The position numbers were made by a program, and so were the translations under genes. Under the pieces are notes generated by a model. It was not told the DNA's origin. It did no database searches and saw only the letters and a program-made list of their open reading frames with translations. From contig NC_133224.1 in assembly GCF_040436345.1 (NCBI RefSeq), positions 8,982,741-9,046,740 on the forward strand: 64,000 bases of DNA, written 5' to 3'. The DNA comes from Pagrus major. Lineage: Eukaryota; Chordata; Actinopteri; Spariformes; Sparidae. Positions within the stretch are counted from its first letter, which is position 1. Each line of letters opens with the position of its first letter. Shown piece after piece: positions 1 to 12,405 of the stretch.

Positions 1-449
1 CACAATCCTGACATACAGTCAAATGTTTCCCTCTGCAGTCCCCACGCAGCCCCTTATCTGCTCTGTAAACAATGTTAAAGCAAGCAGCAGAGCCCATACG
101 CTTACAGTAACTTGATAAGGATCTTCCCACAGCACCACATTTCCTCTGAGCTCCCCTTTTCCACTGAGGCTTTTTGAAAAAAAAAACCAGGGCAGTCCTG
201 TGTCACTGCCCTCAACACAAAGCCTCACACAGGCCTGCCAGGCGGGATGACGCACACACTACTCTGTGCATGTATACCTGCACAAATGTGTGTGTGTATG
301 TGTGTGTGTGTCCATTTATAGCAGCATACAATCCGCTTTCATTCATATTCATCACAGCCGGTGGATAAAGCAGCTTTTAAGGTGTTTCCATAGAGCTTTC
401 ATAGAGCAGACAATGGCAGTAATGATGTTTATCATCAATGGTGGAAAGT

Positions 450-1790
450 ACTGTGTTTAAATACACCTTTAAATTGTACTTATACTGCTACTTCACTACA
501 TTTCTTTGACAGCTTTAGTTACTGCACTGATGAAGATTTTACAACACAACGTACTCAGTTTAAAATATTAAATGTTTAGTGAAAGGAGCTAAAGTTAGCT
601 TGAACCTGACCTGCCTCACAATTAAAATGCAGCTTACACATCAAATCCATCATTAAAATAATAATATATATAAAAGTATACCACTGAAAGGCATCATCCT
701 GCAAAATTAGAACTTTTGATACTCAAAGTACATTTGCTGATTACACTTTTGTACTTTTACTCAAGTAGAATTTGGGATGAACAACTTTAGGGACTGTATA
801 AAATCTGTTGTTGCGGTGAGGGAGGCTGGACCTTTTCACTTTTGTAAAAAAATGCAACCCCCATTACGTAACCCTCAGAGTTACTGAACAATCCTCCAAG
901 AAGAATGCTGTATCGGCGTCCTGTACAACATGCCAAAACCAATAAACAGCGTTGGTACAATTTGTTCAGCCTCATGTGCAGCGATTAAAACCTGAACATC
1001 TTAATGGAACTTCAAATGTTACAAATTCATAAAATCCTGAGAAGGAGAACAAAACTTTTGATCTTTTCAGTGACAGAATGTAATTAAGTACATTAACTTA
1101 AGTCGTGTACTTAAGTACAATTTTGACGTACTTGTACTGTAAAACACATTCTGATTATCAGAAAAACGATCAGTCAAACCATGGTTTACAGTATCTACAT
1201 ACATTTATAGTTTACTTTTACTTGTACTTTTGACACTTAAGTGTACCTTATGCCAGAAAATTACTTTTGATACTAGAGCCCATTTAATATCACTTAAACC
1301 AAAGTAATATTTTAACACGATATCTCTACTTTTACTCAAGTAAGACTTTTGGGTACTTTTTACAACACTGGGCACCATTGTGCACGTTCATAAAACCCAG
1401 ATACAGAGACAAAACTGTAACTAAATACATATAGTGAAGTAGTGTACTTAAGTAGTGTAAGTAAGGACATTTTTGAAGTATTAGTTCTTTACTTGAGTAT
1501 TTCCATTTTCTGCAACTTTATACTTCCACTACACTAGATTTTGGAAGCAGTACTTTTGACTCCATTACATTTATTTGATGACTTTAGTTACTTTGCAGAC
1601 TGCACGCTGAACCAGAACTGAAGTAGCACCTTTTTTAAATGTATTTATTTTATTGGCAATTAAATAAAAACAACAACAAAAACAAAAACACTGATTCTGA
1701 TCATCATTATTGGATCCCATAATCATCCATGCACACTTTACTTTTGATACTTAAGTGCAGATACTTTAAGACTTTTGCTCAAGTAGGGCC
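450..1790. repeat. Three degraded hAT-like nonautonomous repeat copies
   Basis: About 450-775, 1085-1374 and 1430-1790 repeat the same words: runs such as ACTTTTACTCAAGTA, TGTACTTAAGTA, TTTCCATTTTCTGC and CACTACATTT, and one copy ends in TTTTACAACACTG. The same words recur in the copy at 21758-22404, which keeps CAGTG-type ends. This is a common teleost nonautonomous element that I take to be hAT-like from its ends. Copies differ greatly, so they are old. Boundaries are approximate. Confidence 0.6.
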
Positions 1791-3023
1791 AACTGTTAAA
1801 AGTGAAAGTCAACCATATAAATAAAGTAATATCTCAACACAACTTCTATATATTGCAATAGGAAAGCTGATATCAAACATAAATTAACGATGGGAAAAAA
1901 ATTAAAGCCTCTCCCCTGCTCCCTGTCTCACTTTCAGCTGAGAAAAGATTCCTCCCTCTTTTCTGACCCCTCAAATAATTTTCGTACGGTCCCTAACCTT
2001 AAAATGGAGAATTTGCACCGTTTCACTCAAATAAAGAAAACTTCCTCCACCTCTGTTTTTTATCATGCTCAATCTAATTAACGCTCCTTTAATTTACAGT
2101 TCCAGGTGCGCGTGCAGGACGCGTAGGCCTCTGCGCGCATGCGTGCGTGAGGTTGAATGAGAGGCTTCACCAGACAGGATAATCTGAGCTTTCATCTCGC
2201 GCGCTACGCATCACTTATCCCCTCTCTGTCTCCGTGGGTAATCTATTAAAGACGTGCCTGTTTACATATTTAAAACGACTGGAGTGGAAGCCTCCATTAT
2301 CTGCTCATTTAAGCGTGAAAATGACACATCTGAAGCTCTGATTTCACGTCATAAGGCCCAAATTGAACACAGCTTGCTGGACAGTTAAAGAGAATAATAG
2401 GTGATTTATTCAGGCGTGCAGAATAACGTTTGACAAGTGGTTTTCACTGAACAGAAGTCCACAAAAAAAGACCTCAGCATACCAGACAGGCTTATTTATG
2501 ATCAGGGAACCCTCCCACTGACACACCTCCTGCCCCAAAAACCAAGAAAACAACCCTGACACTCAGCTGCTTTTGAGCTTCACCCTTTATTTTGCATTTT
2601 TTTAAATATAAATTTAACCCATTTTAGATTTTTGTCTCTAGAGATCCTGAGCTTTCCAATTTGAGGTTTAAATTGGATAAATTGAGCCACCTACCTGGTT
2701 AAATGGACTTTGAGACTTGAAGACAGGCAGAGGACAATTTTATATTCTTGAAAAAGTTCCCACGACTGCTCTCACTTCATCTGCGTGTCCTCGTCGCTTC
2801 CCCTCATTAAAATGTGCGTCCCTCGGATCGGAGCGCGTCCTCAAATGTGCGCCCTTGTTGGCAGTGTGGAGAGGAGGTTTCAGTGGCGCGGAGCGACTGA
2901 ACTTTAAATAGCTAATCCCTGGTGCATGGCGAGCTGACACGCCTGCTTTCTCTCACCCTCCTCCCTCCCTCTGAGCTCCACACTCTCCTTCCCCATTTGC
3001 TGCCTCTCACCCATCCCACATGG

Positions 3024-3025
<2 letters not shown>

Positions 3026-3054
<29 letters not shown>
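3026..3054. repeat. CA dinucleotide microsatellite
   Basis: An almost uninterrupted run of about fourteen CA units, following a C/T-rich stretch with CTCCC words. It has no coding potential; the open frames across it are artefacts of the repeat. Confidence 0.9.
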
Positions 3055-3058
<4 letters not shown>

Positions 3059-3484
3059 CACACACTTCCTCCTGCATGCTCTGCTGTGTTTTGCCTCTGC
3101 CTCATTCACATATTTGTTGATAGAGATAACACTAAACATTTGATCAGAATTAGCCTTCAGGTGTTGAAAAAAATAGCTTGTCTGTCCTGCGGTGCACGGA
3201 TCATGAAGGATGAAGTCATGAGTGCAAACAGATAACAGGTCAAAATTAGGGAGATTTGACGTCTTGAACTGTGATCAACAAGATGTAATCATATTTCAAC
3301 AATAGACTCCTTAATCCTCCCTGGCTGTTTAAGTGCATTAATCACTGATGAAGTCATTTCACCGCCTTCTGATTCATTTAAGGGCTTTTTCCAAGCCTGC
3401 TGGACGAGGCCAGAGGTCACCAGAGGCTCTAGGACTTCGATACTGCCGCTGGTAAGGTTGTTTTTTATAATTATAATTATTTCC

Positions 3485-4141
3485 TAAAGGAACAGTTCAC
3501 CCAAAAATGAAAATTCAGGCATTATCTACTCACCCCACACAGAACGTTCTCCTCAACAGCTGAAGTAGATGGGGTAAACAATGAGGGAAACAAACACAAA
3601 ATGGCTCCGTACAGCTCTTCTGGCGTAATCCAAGTCTCCGGAAACTCCGAGAGCCCAACTGATTTGAAAAGATGTTTTTTACACCATTTTAAAAGCCAAA
3701 ATCACTGTAGATGCTAAGCTAAAAGCGTTAGCGCACACCCCAGCTGCGCATTGATGGAGTAAATAATATCTTTTTGAATCAGTTTTGGGATGTCGAAGTC
3801 TCTAGAAGCCGAGAGATCCCAAACTGATTTGAAAAGACATTATTCAAACCCTTTTTAAGATGAAATCCTCAATGTAGCTGCTGAGCTAATAGCGTTAGCA
3901 CACACCCCATCTGAAGCGGGTACATGAGCTCGAATGCCTGTCAATTTTGACTGTCAAAGGGTGTAAATAACATCTTTTCTCATTAATTTGGGATCTCGAG
4001 GCCTCTGGAGACTTGGATTATTGCTGTGTGGGGCCATTTTAAGTTTTTTTCAGTTGGTTTTTATACTCCCATCTACTTCAGTTGTTGAGGTGAATGCTGC
4101 AATGCTGTTTTGCTGTGAAGCTCCAATAATTGTTCCTTTAA
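3485..4141. mobile_element. TAAAGGAACA-ended MITE with internal duplication
   Basis: The left end reads TAAAGGAACAGTTCACCC and the right end GTTCCTTTAA, a terminal inverted repeat of about ten bases. Inside, a segment with AACTGATTTGAAAAGA, GAGCTAA and AGCGTTAGC(A/G)CACACCCC occurs twice, which suggests an internal duplication. The motif AAAATGAAAATTCAG(T/G)CATTATCTACTCAC is typical of an abundant nonautonomous teleost DNA repeat. Related truncated copies lie near 17182-17480 and 19013-19314. No transposase is encoded. Confidence 0.65.
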
Positions 4142-7100
4142 CTGTATTACTACACCTCCCTCTTCTTTTTTAGAAATGTATTTTAATATTTAAACTGTTG
4201 ACACACTTTTGATGTACATATTATGTATAAATCTAACGGCAAAACAAATGGAAGGTGCAGACCTATGCACAAAAAAATGACAGGAACACACTTCCCTCAA
4301 TGAAAATATTATGTGAAGGAGACACAATATAAACATAATTTCTTACTTAAATAATACGTAGGAAAAAGGTTGGGATGATAGTGGATGTGTGTGTATATAA
4401 CTTCCACATGACCGTCACCTCATGTCTTAAACACATATGTGATTCAGTTTTACAAGGAGCCTAATGTTTTAATTATAATCAGTTTAAACACCCAAACAGA
4501 ATAAAAATGCTCCATATAAACACCTCAATCGGAATAAACAGACCCAAACTGAACAAAATTTCAATCAGTTGCAGACGTAGTTAAAACCCTTTTCCACTTA
4601 CCAAAGATGGCGGCCTCTAAGGTTAACAGTTCCTCTGCGGACAGTTTGTTTTTAATACAAGACAACTTAACATAGACAACGATAGGTATCCATCTTTGGG
4701 ACAGGGAGCTGATTAAACACGCACCAGAGGAGATTAAATATCCAATGAGGAAGTGGAAAGCATGACAAAACATCACTTGAGATCTCAATTCTTCAATTGG
4801 GATGATTTCAATCGGACCGAAGAAATATTGTCCATGTAAACAAAGCCACTGTTTGAGCGCTGAAAGAAAAGGGAGACCTAATTGTGGAGGAAATCCCTAC
4901 CTATCCTGTTAGAGTGAGAGGGTTTTAGTCTGGAGTGGATCGAACATACCGAGAAGAATTAACCAGCAACAGTCACAGATCCCCGTTAAGACCCTCCTCA
5001 TGAAATACAAGGAATACACTCACTTGGATTTATTCTTAAATAGATTTCTTGTCCTTGAAAATACACCAACAGTGTGCAGAATTCCTGACAGCAGCCCGCC
5101 TCATCAACAAGACCCGGGACCACCACGGATACAGACTCTCAGCCTGCCCCGCAGACACTTCATACAACAGTTTTTATCACTGCTGTAAACTTCTGAGCAT
5201 TGCTTGGTCAATATTCTGCACTTTCCTCTTGGTTTCAAACACTAAATAGGTATTTTCATTTAAAAAAACAGATACATTTTGACATATGCTTCAGACTGGT
5301 TCTGATTGTTGTCTTGAAACTCAATCTAATGGCAGAAATCCAAAATGTGAATCAACACGAGCAAGTAATCACTTGTTTCACTGAAATCTGTGCAGCGTTT
5401 TGAGATATCACGGTGAGAGGCATTCGAGGTAACATAGGGCGTACACGTGACCCTTTCAAGGAAAAGAGGTGTTGCTTCTTTTGTAAACAGCACCTATCCG
5501 TCATGTAGGAGTCACGCAGAGCTGGTTGCAGCCTGCTGGTTGAGGTTGTTGTACCCACATATCTTTATGCAATGCACAGTACGTGTAAACACAAGATTTA
5601 CGTCAAAACGCCGTAAATAGCATAAAGTCAAATACCCAAAGCAGGGACGAGAGACAGCCCATGTTTGTGAGCGTGCACCAACATGATGCCTGTAAACCAG
5701 AACATTCGTCATGTTATCTGGAGGCAAAACCTGGAAAATAGATTAAAATCTGACTCACACGCTCTCTACACAGACACTTATAGAGAAACTGAGAGGAAAC
5801 CTCGGCTGCTCTGGGCCCATTCGATGGTTTATTACAGTTTATTAGCTTTCGGCTCCGTGTTTAAGGCTTATTGAGGCCTTTGTCCTGGTGGAAATGTACC
5901 CAGATGAGCTCTCAGCCTGAGTCTGTGCCTGCTGGTTAGAAATCACCCAGGAAACAGTCTGTGTGACAGCAGGCACATTTCTTAAGCTGGTTCTGCACTG
6001 TGAACTGCAACAGGGACTTACCCACAAGATTAGTCATTTTTCTCACATTGAATTCATATGGGAATATCAGCTTTGTTCAGTATAATGGAAATACACTAAG
6101 ATGCACATTAACAGCTTGTAATCAGATATTCTCATGAGGTATATGATATGCCGCTTTCTACTGTTCCCTGTTTTATCCGGCACGTTTTCATGATGATAGC
6201 AAAAATCTGTGTATACACGTTTCAGTGTAAAAGTGGTATTACTGCGATTTTCTAAAGTACATTGTTGGTAACCAGGATTTGGAATGGATGGAAGGTTATA
6301 CCTCCAACTGTTTCATGCTTTACAGCAGCTTTGAACTCTGTGCGGTCCGCGTGAAAGTCCAGTCGTACCCACAAAGCCGTGCCTCGATTCTCGTGCAATA
6401 CGTGCATGTGCACATGTACAGATTCACACCTGTGGATGTGGGTGAAGGACGGATGTCCTTTGATTCGACATTGTCTCTAATTTTAAATCCACTCTGTGTG
6501 GATGATTGACAGCATAAAACTTGGTCCACAAGAGTTAAACATCTACAGGCATCCAACCAGAAAAAGACTGATTTCAGATTATAGACATATTTTTATTAGT
6601 GATTAACTTGCACAGTTTTCTCACTTTTCATGATGAATAGTCTCATGCAATCAGGACAATTTTCAACCCTTTATTTATGCCAAATTTAACCTTCCTCATT
6701 GTTCGTTTCATAATCTAAACCTTTGGGATTATGAAAGCGTGTTAAACAACAGCCCTTTTCTTTGCAACAGATTCCCATCGCGCACTGAGGTTACTGTCAT
6801 TCCTTCACAGAGAGTCAAGTGGTGCCTCAGTGGTGTCACCTCGGTGCATTCAGACACTCGTTCCTCTCCTTGTAAGGTGACAAGTGTCCCTGCCAGGCTG
6901 CCAGTGGCCCCAAGTATGATTACTAGCTTCCTGTGAGCCCACCAGGAGGCTCAGATATCAAGAACTGAACCACTCCCACTGTCCCATTGGCCTCAAGTGC
7001 CATCGTGATATCAGACACTTTGAGCCAGGGGACCAACTGGGTGGCAAGTGGAAAGCGACATTGTCATAATACTGACATCATCCCCTGTGAATTGTTGCTC

Positions 7101-10100
7101 CACTGGTAATTTAATCCCTCAGTGCCACTGCTCCACTGGCTGAGAGACAGGAATAGCAGCACTGTGAACGTGCAGGAAGGATGAAGACAGAAAGAGCAAG
7201 AGGCAGGAGAGGGGCAAAAGTAGCCCATCCTAAAATACTCTGAGGTAAAAGGTCAAACCTGGGCCCTTACAAACTTTGTTGTGTAAATGATTCATGCTTA
7301 CTCAAAGTTTTGGGATTTGGTCCAGTAGATTGCCTCAGCAAGCAGCAGTGACACGTCCACAATGGCTGCAACTTAATCCTTTGGCAACACTGACACTTAT
7401 AAACACTTATAAATTGTCACTTCTACATTTTCTATTGACTATTAAATAAAGGTAGAAAATACTTAAAAATTAACAATAAAAAACAAAAAAATACTTCAGA
7501 CTTCCATAAAAATGTCCAAAACATAAGGTAAACAAAAATCGTCTACCTTGTTAACTCGCTGCTATCGTTCTGTGAGCATGTGTGTGTAATGGGTGGCTAT
7601 TTGTGAAGCACTTTGGCTAAAAGTGCTATTTAATTGCAACCATTAACGATAAATGTTCTTCCCTTCTCTCTTATTAATCATTTTACGACACTTAACATTT
7701 GAATTGCGAGCGAGTTAAGGACGATTTCTTCCCCGGCCAGCTTGTTTTGTGTGGAATTTCATGAGATTGCATCAGAAAAATGAGGGTTTATTAGTGCAGT
7801 CAGTGTACGTGAGTTTATGAGCTTTTCGGAGCAGCAATATATGTGTGCAGTCACACCCATCTAATCACATCTAAATCCAGGCTAATTTGATTTTAAATTG
7901 CCCTCCATGCCTTCAAAACAAATGTATTAATAGTTTCTTCACCCTGCAGTGATTTTTAAAAAATAGTTTTGCAGCTATACAGTTAATGTCTTGCAGAACT
8001 AATGTTGATCTGAGTGTAAATCAGAGACCTATTAAGATATCGTATTCACTAACTAAAATCAAGTCGGATTGCAGGATCAAACCAGTTCTCTGTGTGTGTG
8101 TTTAGATGTCCCCCACCCCAAATGTGTGTTTCTTGTTCCCTCCCTCAGCACTCCAGACATTCCCACACCCAGAGTTTGTTGATTTTCTGTTGATGTTGGC
8201 ATGCTTCAGTGGAGCCGGGACCGGGACTGACTGGCTGAGGTCACTCAGGGCTGGTTCCATTCCCTGTCACCCTCCTCAATATCCTCAGGCTGCTCCCTCC
8301 CTCCCTCTGTTTGTCACTTATCTCATGCTTCTTTCTGTTTTCACACCACCGAGAGAAATCCAGACACATCAACTGTTCTCTGTGATTATATTAATCCTGA
8401 AGTGCATGGGGGAAGGAGTCTAATCTTGGTTGTATCCGACATACTGTACAAATCAGCTGATAATGGTGTGTGGAGTAAATAGCTCATCTGAGGGCGAAGA
8501 GCAGAGTGGCTTTACTTCACAGGAAAGCAGTGAGATTGAGAAAAAAGGGTGTACTCAGGCTGGCAATGCAAAATAGACCCTAACCCTAACTCTAGGGCTG
8601 TCAGCATACCTTAGCAGATATCGCGACCAGTTTAAGACCTGAAAAACAGGTTCCATCTTCATGTTTTTTAGGAGTTTTTGTGCGATCCTACCATAAAATG
8701 TCCTTTTTTATTTGTCTGAATATCAGTGCAGTGTGGTAAGCAATTAAGCCAAGTCAATGTATCTATTGAGCATGCAGAAAACAAGAAAACGCTCTTGAAA
8801 AGTAAAAAAAAGAATAGTCAGAAAGTTAAGTAAAAGATAGATATTTAGTTTAAAAGTGCTGACAGAGTTGTAAACAAACTTGCTGAATGTACCTGACTGT
8901 CTCCTTTGTGGCTTTGCTTGGGTCATCGTGTGCTTGACATAATTACAGGGTGGGATACACGGCTCAGTTATCACTTACGTGTGTCTGACTCTGTGCCACT
9001 TACAGCATGACTGTTGCTTTTACATGTGGTTGTTGGTGTGCTGAGGCGATTTCAACCACAGATGAGCATAGAAATATTAGTTCGATTAAAATTGTAATCG
9101 CTTTGCACGCATCGATTTGTACCATTTACCTGCTCTGTCCACATTGTGTTTTCACGAGCCTGGACCGTACTGGCCATTTCTGCTTGTCCTCACCCTGTTT
9201 TTCCCTTCTGCCTCCTCTTTGTTCTGCCAGTCAAGCCTGGAAAAGATCAAGCAGAGAGGAGGGGCTCGATTTTGGGAAAGGGGTACATTTCTAAATAATG
9301 GACTCACCGCGGGGTCTTAACAAGTGCACAAGGCGAATATAACAGAAGAATTTTGTGCTCCAATGACTGTTTTTCAGTTTGCTCCAGTGATGTCATTCCC
9401 TCTTGTTGCTCTCCTCCCTCAGTGCATGTGTGCACTTACGTGAGTGTTTGTCCGCCACATCATTAACAGCACTTTCTTTGCCACTCTGGATTCTTTCCGA
9501 GGGGCTACAATTTGCATGAGAAGTGGCCGAGACTGGGCCCCCTTCCCGTTTTCCTCCCTTTGTCCCACCATTCTTTTATTCCAAATTCTTCTCACTTATG
9601 CTCCTTCCTCGCTTTGTGCTGTGCATTATATAAGAGAGCTGCACCGGCCAATCGGTTAGCTAAGATGGTCACGGTGTTGGGCACAGGACTTATTTCCACA
9701 ACTACATAAATTCCCCCCCTGTCCTAGAAAGTATGTGAACACAGGAGCAGCTTGAAAAAAATAGTGAATAATTGGAATCAGGGTGTTACTGAAAATGAGA
9801 CTTAATTAAAGGACTTTACTAATCAGGCAATTAGGACACTGAAGCACATGTAAATGCATTTATCTGTTCTGCCAGAGACTTTGGCTTTAGCTGTAGGTTA
9901 TTTGGTCTCTCTCAAGAGACTGTGTCTATATTTACCTGGGCGCAGCTCTGCAACAGGCTTTTAACTTTAAAGTTAGGTAACAATTACCACGAACCAGCTC
10001 CATGGCAACAAAAGCTTATGAGCTTAACCTGCACCTATGCTAACAGGCGCCGCTGGTCCAGATTGTGTACTGTTTATGCAGCTGCAGTCTGCACAGTGTC

Positions 10101-12340
10101 CATAGGGGGCGCCCTGACCTTTGGCCTTGGTCTGGTCTGGACGCACAATAAGCCTGTTAGATCTGGCTGTCTGTGGCTGCATGGGCACAGCATGAGGTGA
10201 GTAATTGACAGAGATCATAACGGTGTTGCGCAAAGGTTCATCTACCAGGTGATCAGTGTCAGAGAATGACGGAGTTGGTGTACACATTTCAGTAAATTTA
10301 CATGTGATTTTGGGAGAAGCTATTCAAGAAAAACTGCATCAAAGTTCACACAAAAACTGCAAGAAAATACGTTTTTAATCAGGAATTTCACTAATTATGC
10401 ACAACTCCAATTATAATGCTTAATATATATATTTTAAATTCATCAGCTCTTATAGTGTTGTCACATTCACCTCCTATACAGCATACAAAAATATATACTG
10501 TATATATATAGGTACATAAAACCAACACAATTAATTACTAACAATTACGCTGAAGAATTCAAACAAAAATAAGTCAGGCAATACACACAAACCAACAACC
10601 AGAATCAAATACATGCAATAACGGAGTAAGGCTTTGTCTCAAAAAGCTATAAGATAGGTGTGAGACAGTATCCAAAGAAATCCTCAACATGTTTTACAGA
10701 GAGGTGCATTTGAATATTAACTTTGGGAAACAAATGAATTACAGAAATCCCTCCAAGCCCTTGTGAAGATGGGTGAGAACCGGGTGATCTCCTTCAGTTT
10801 CACAATCCACCGTCGTCCTGCAACAAGACAGAAGTCACATGTTTATGTTATGTTATGTTTGGGACAGGAAGCGAGCTGTCAGATGACTGACAGAGCTGTT
10901 AATAAATGTGAGCATTGTGTCAATGAGTAGACATTAATTTGTACAATACATCTGTGAAAGTGTCGGTATTTCCTAAGAAATGTGGTACAATGATAAATAA
11001 TGGTTTGGATGACTGCTATGTCCTTCAAATCAATGTGTGTCCCTCATTTGTGTGCATATTAAACATGTGTGAGTCCATATGCAAGTCAGCAGAAATGTTT
11101 TTCCACAGTCCTCGCTATATGTTCAACCATGTGCTAAAACTGAGCTTAATTTTCAACCTGGGTAGATATTTGAGCTCAAAAGTACAAAATTAAAAATTAT
11201 CTTTGACCTTTTTCGGTTTTCCTAAGCTGCCAGTTTATGTATTGTAACTTAGAGTCAAACCAGTCTACCAGTCCACTTTTATCATAAGAATGATCCTTAA
11301 TATTTTCTGAATACAAACAGCTGTACAGTGCTTTTAAAGCAACTCCAACTGTTTAATCTTGATGACATCTGGGGTTTTAGCCTTAAATCTCTCCGTCTGA
11401 CTTTGGAGTTTTAGCCTAACACAAGGACTGGGGGAACTGTTAGCTAGCTAGCCTGGCTTATTTGAAAGACTTAGCCTAAATAATCAAATTCCCTTAAAAG
11501 AGAACTTCAAAATTTTGGAAATACGCTCATTCACTTTCTTTCCCAGAGTTAGATGAGAAGGTATTTACTCTCATTTAGGCCTAGCTGTGCTAATTTAAGC
11601 TAGGTTTCACCAGCTGCTGGTTAGCCTAGCTAAGCACAAGGACTCGGGGACCAGTTAGCACAGCCTTTATCCCTTTTCTAAGGGGATAAAAATAATATGT
11701 GATTCCTTTAAAAGAAGACTTTCAGCTTCACTTTCTTGCCAAGTGTTGGGTGAGGATGTTAATCACTCTAGTTTGAAGGGCCAAAGTTAACAAAATCCAA
11801 TGACCAGCACCTCTACTGTTCACTATTATTCATATAGATACTACACACTTGTTCTGTATCTAGTTTTTTCGTCCATAATTTAGTGGAAAATATACACAAT
11901 TTGGTCTCATACTGTCCCAAAACTATGCTTTTAAATGAGCACCGATCAATTGTCCTGTTTAATTGCACAACTCTTACAATCCCAGCCCTCTACCATCTGC
12001 ACTGCACCCATGTTATCTATCAACACAGCAAGCTATCAAAACCATAAAAGCTTTTCCCTTTCCTGTTTTCCATCAGTGGCAGAGCTGATAGAAAACCAGA
12101 ATTGCAATCATAACAGCGCTAAAGCAACACTGAAGGAATCTGCTGAAAGGCCAAGTCATTCTAGGCTACTAAGAATAGCTGGCTCTGTCTCAGCAACCAA
12201 ACCGGTTAGTACAGAAAATGTTGCTTCATGATAGATTTATGGAGTTTGATAAAGTTGTTTCAGTCTATTTTGTTTCCCTCTTTTATTGGCACTCCATATC
12301 CCCCATGTAGCTTTCATGACTTCCCCTGCTCAGAAATACT
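4142..12340. other. Gene-free spacer, AT-rich
   Basis: No gene is supported here. About 4430-4850 looks like a DNA-transposon relic: both ends carry words of the type CCATGTAAACA / AAACACC and CAATCGGA. It contains a perfect YY1-type word AAGATGGCGGC at 4604-4614, followed on the minus strand by a donor-like GTAAGT. An exon-like open segment lies at 5073-5184 (see findings). About 11340-11790 holds GTTAGC/AGCTAGC-rich repeat sequence shared with the 48.1 kb region. The rest shows nothing I can name. Confidence 0.5.
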
Positions 12341-12349
12341 TCAACACTT

Positions 12350-12355
12350 TTTATT
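12350..12355 (-). terminator. tm4sf5: Polyadenylation signal for tm4sf5
   Basis: A minus-strand AATAAA lies about 50 bases 3' of the tm4sf5 stop codon. A second AATAAA follows at 12282-12287. Either could serve the transcript; neither can be proved from sequence alone. Confidence 0.5.
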
Positions 12356-12405
12356 GTCACGTGTCATTACTAAGATGTGCTTGCACCCCCTCCTAACTCC
12401 TAACT

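Larger units (their letters stand above)
1..3480. other. Gene-free spacer with repeat relics
   Basis: I see no convincing exon here. It holds a short TG microsatellite (about 287-311), at least three degraded copies of a TACTT/AAGTA-rich transposon relic between about 450 and 1790, and a CA microsatellite at 3026-3054. A patch around 2100-2240 and 2780-2940 has more CpG than its surroundings and could be regulatory, but no start codon or splice pattern links it to a gene. Open frames here are short and low in complexity. Confidence 0.6.

Noticed and set aside
8106-8423. 105-codon plus-strand open frame
   Set aside because: It has a CCTC/CCCTCC-rich bias, no recognised motif and no splice context.
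8578-8590. CCCTAACCCTAAC telomere-like word
   Set aside because: Only two units; too short to call an interstitial telomere and expected by chance in a window of this size.
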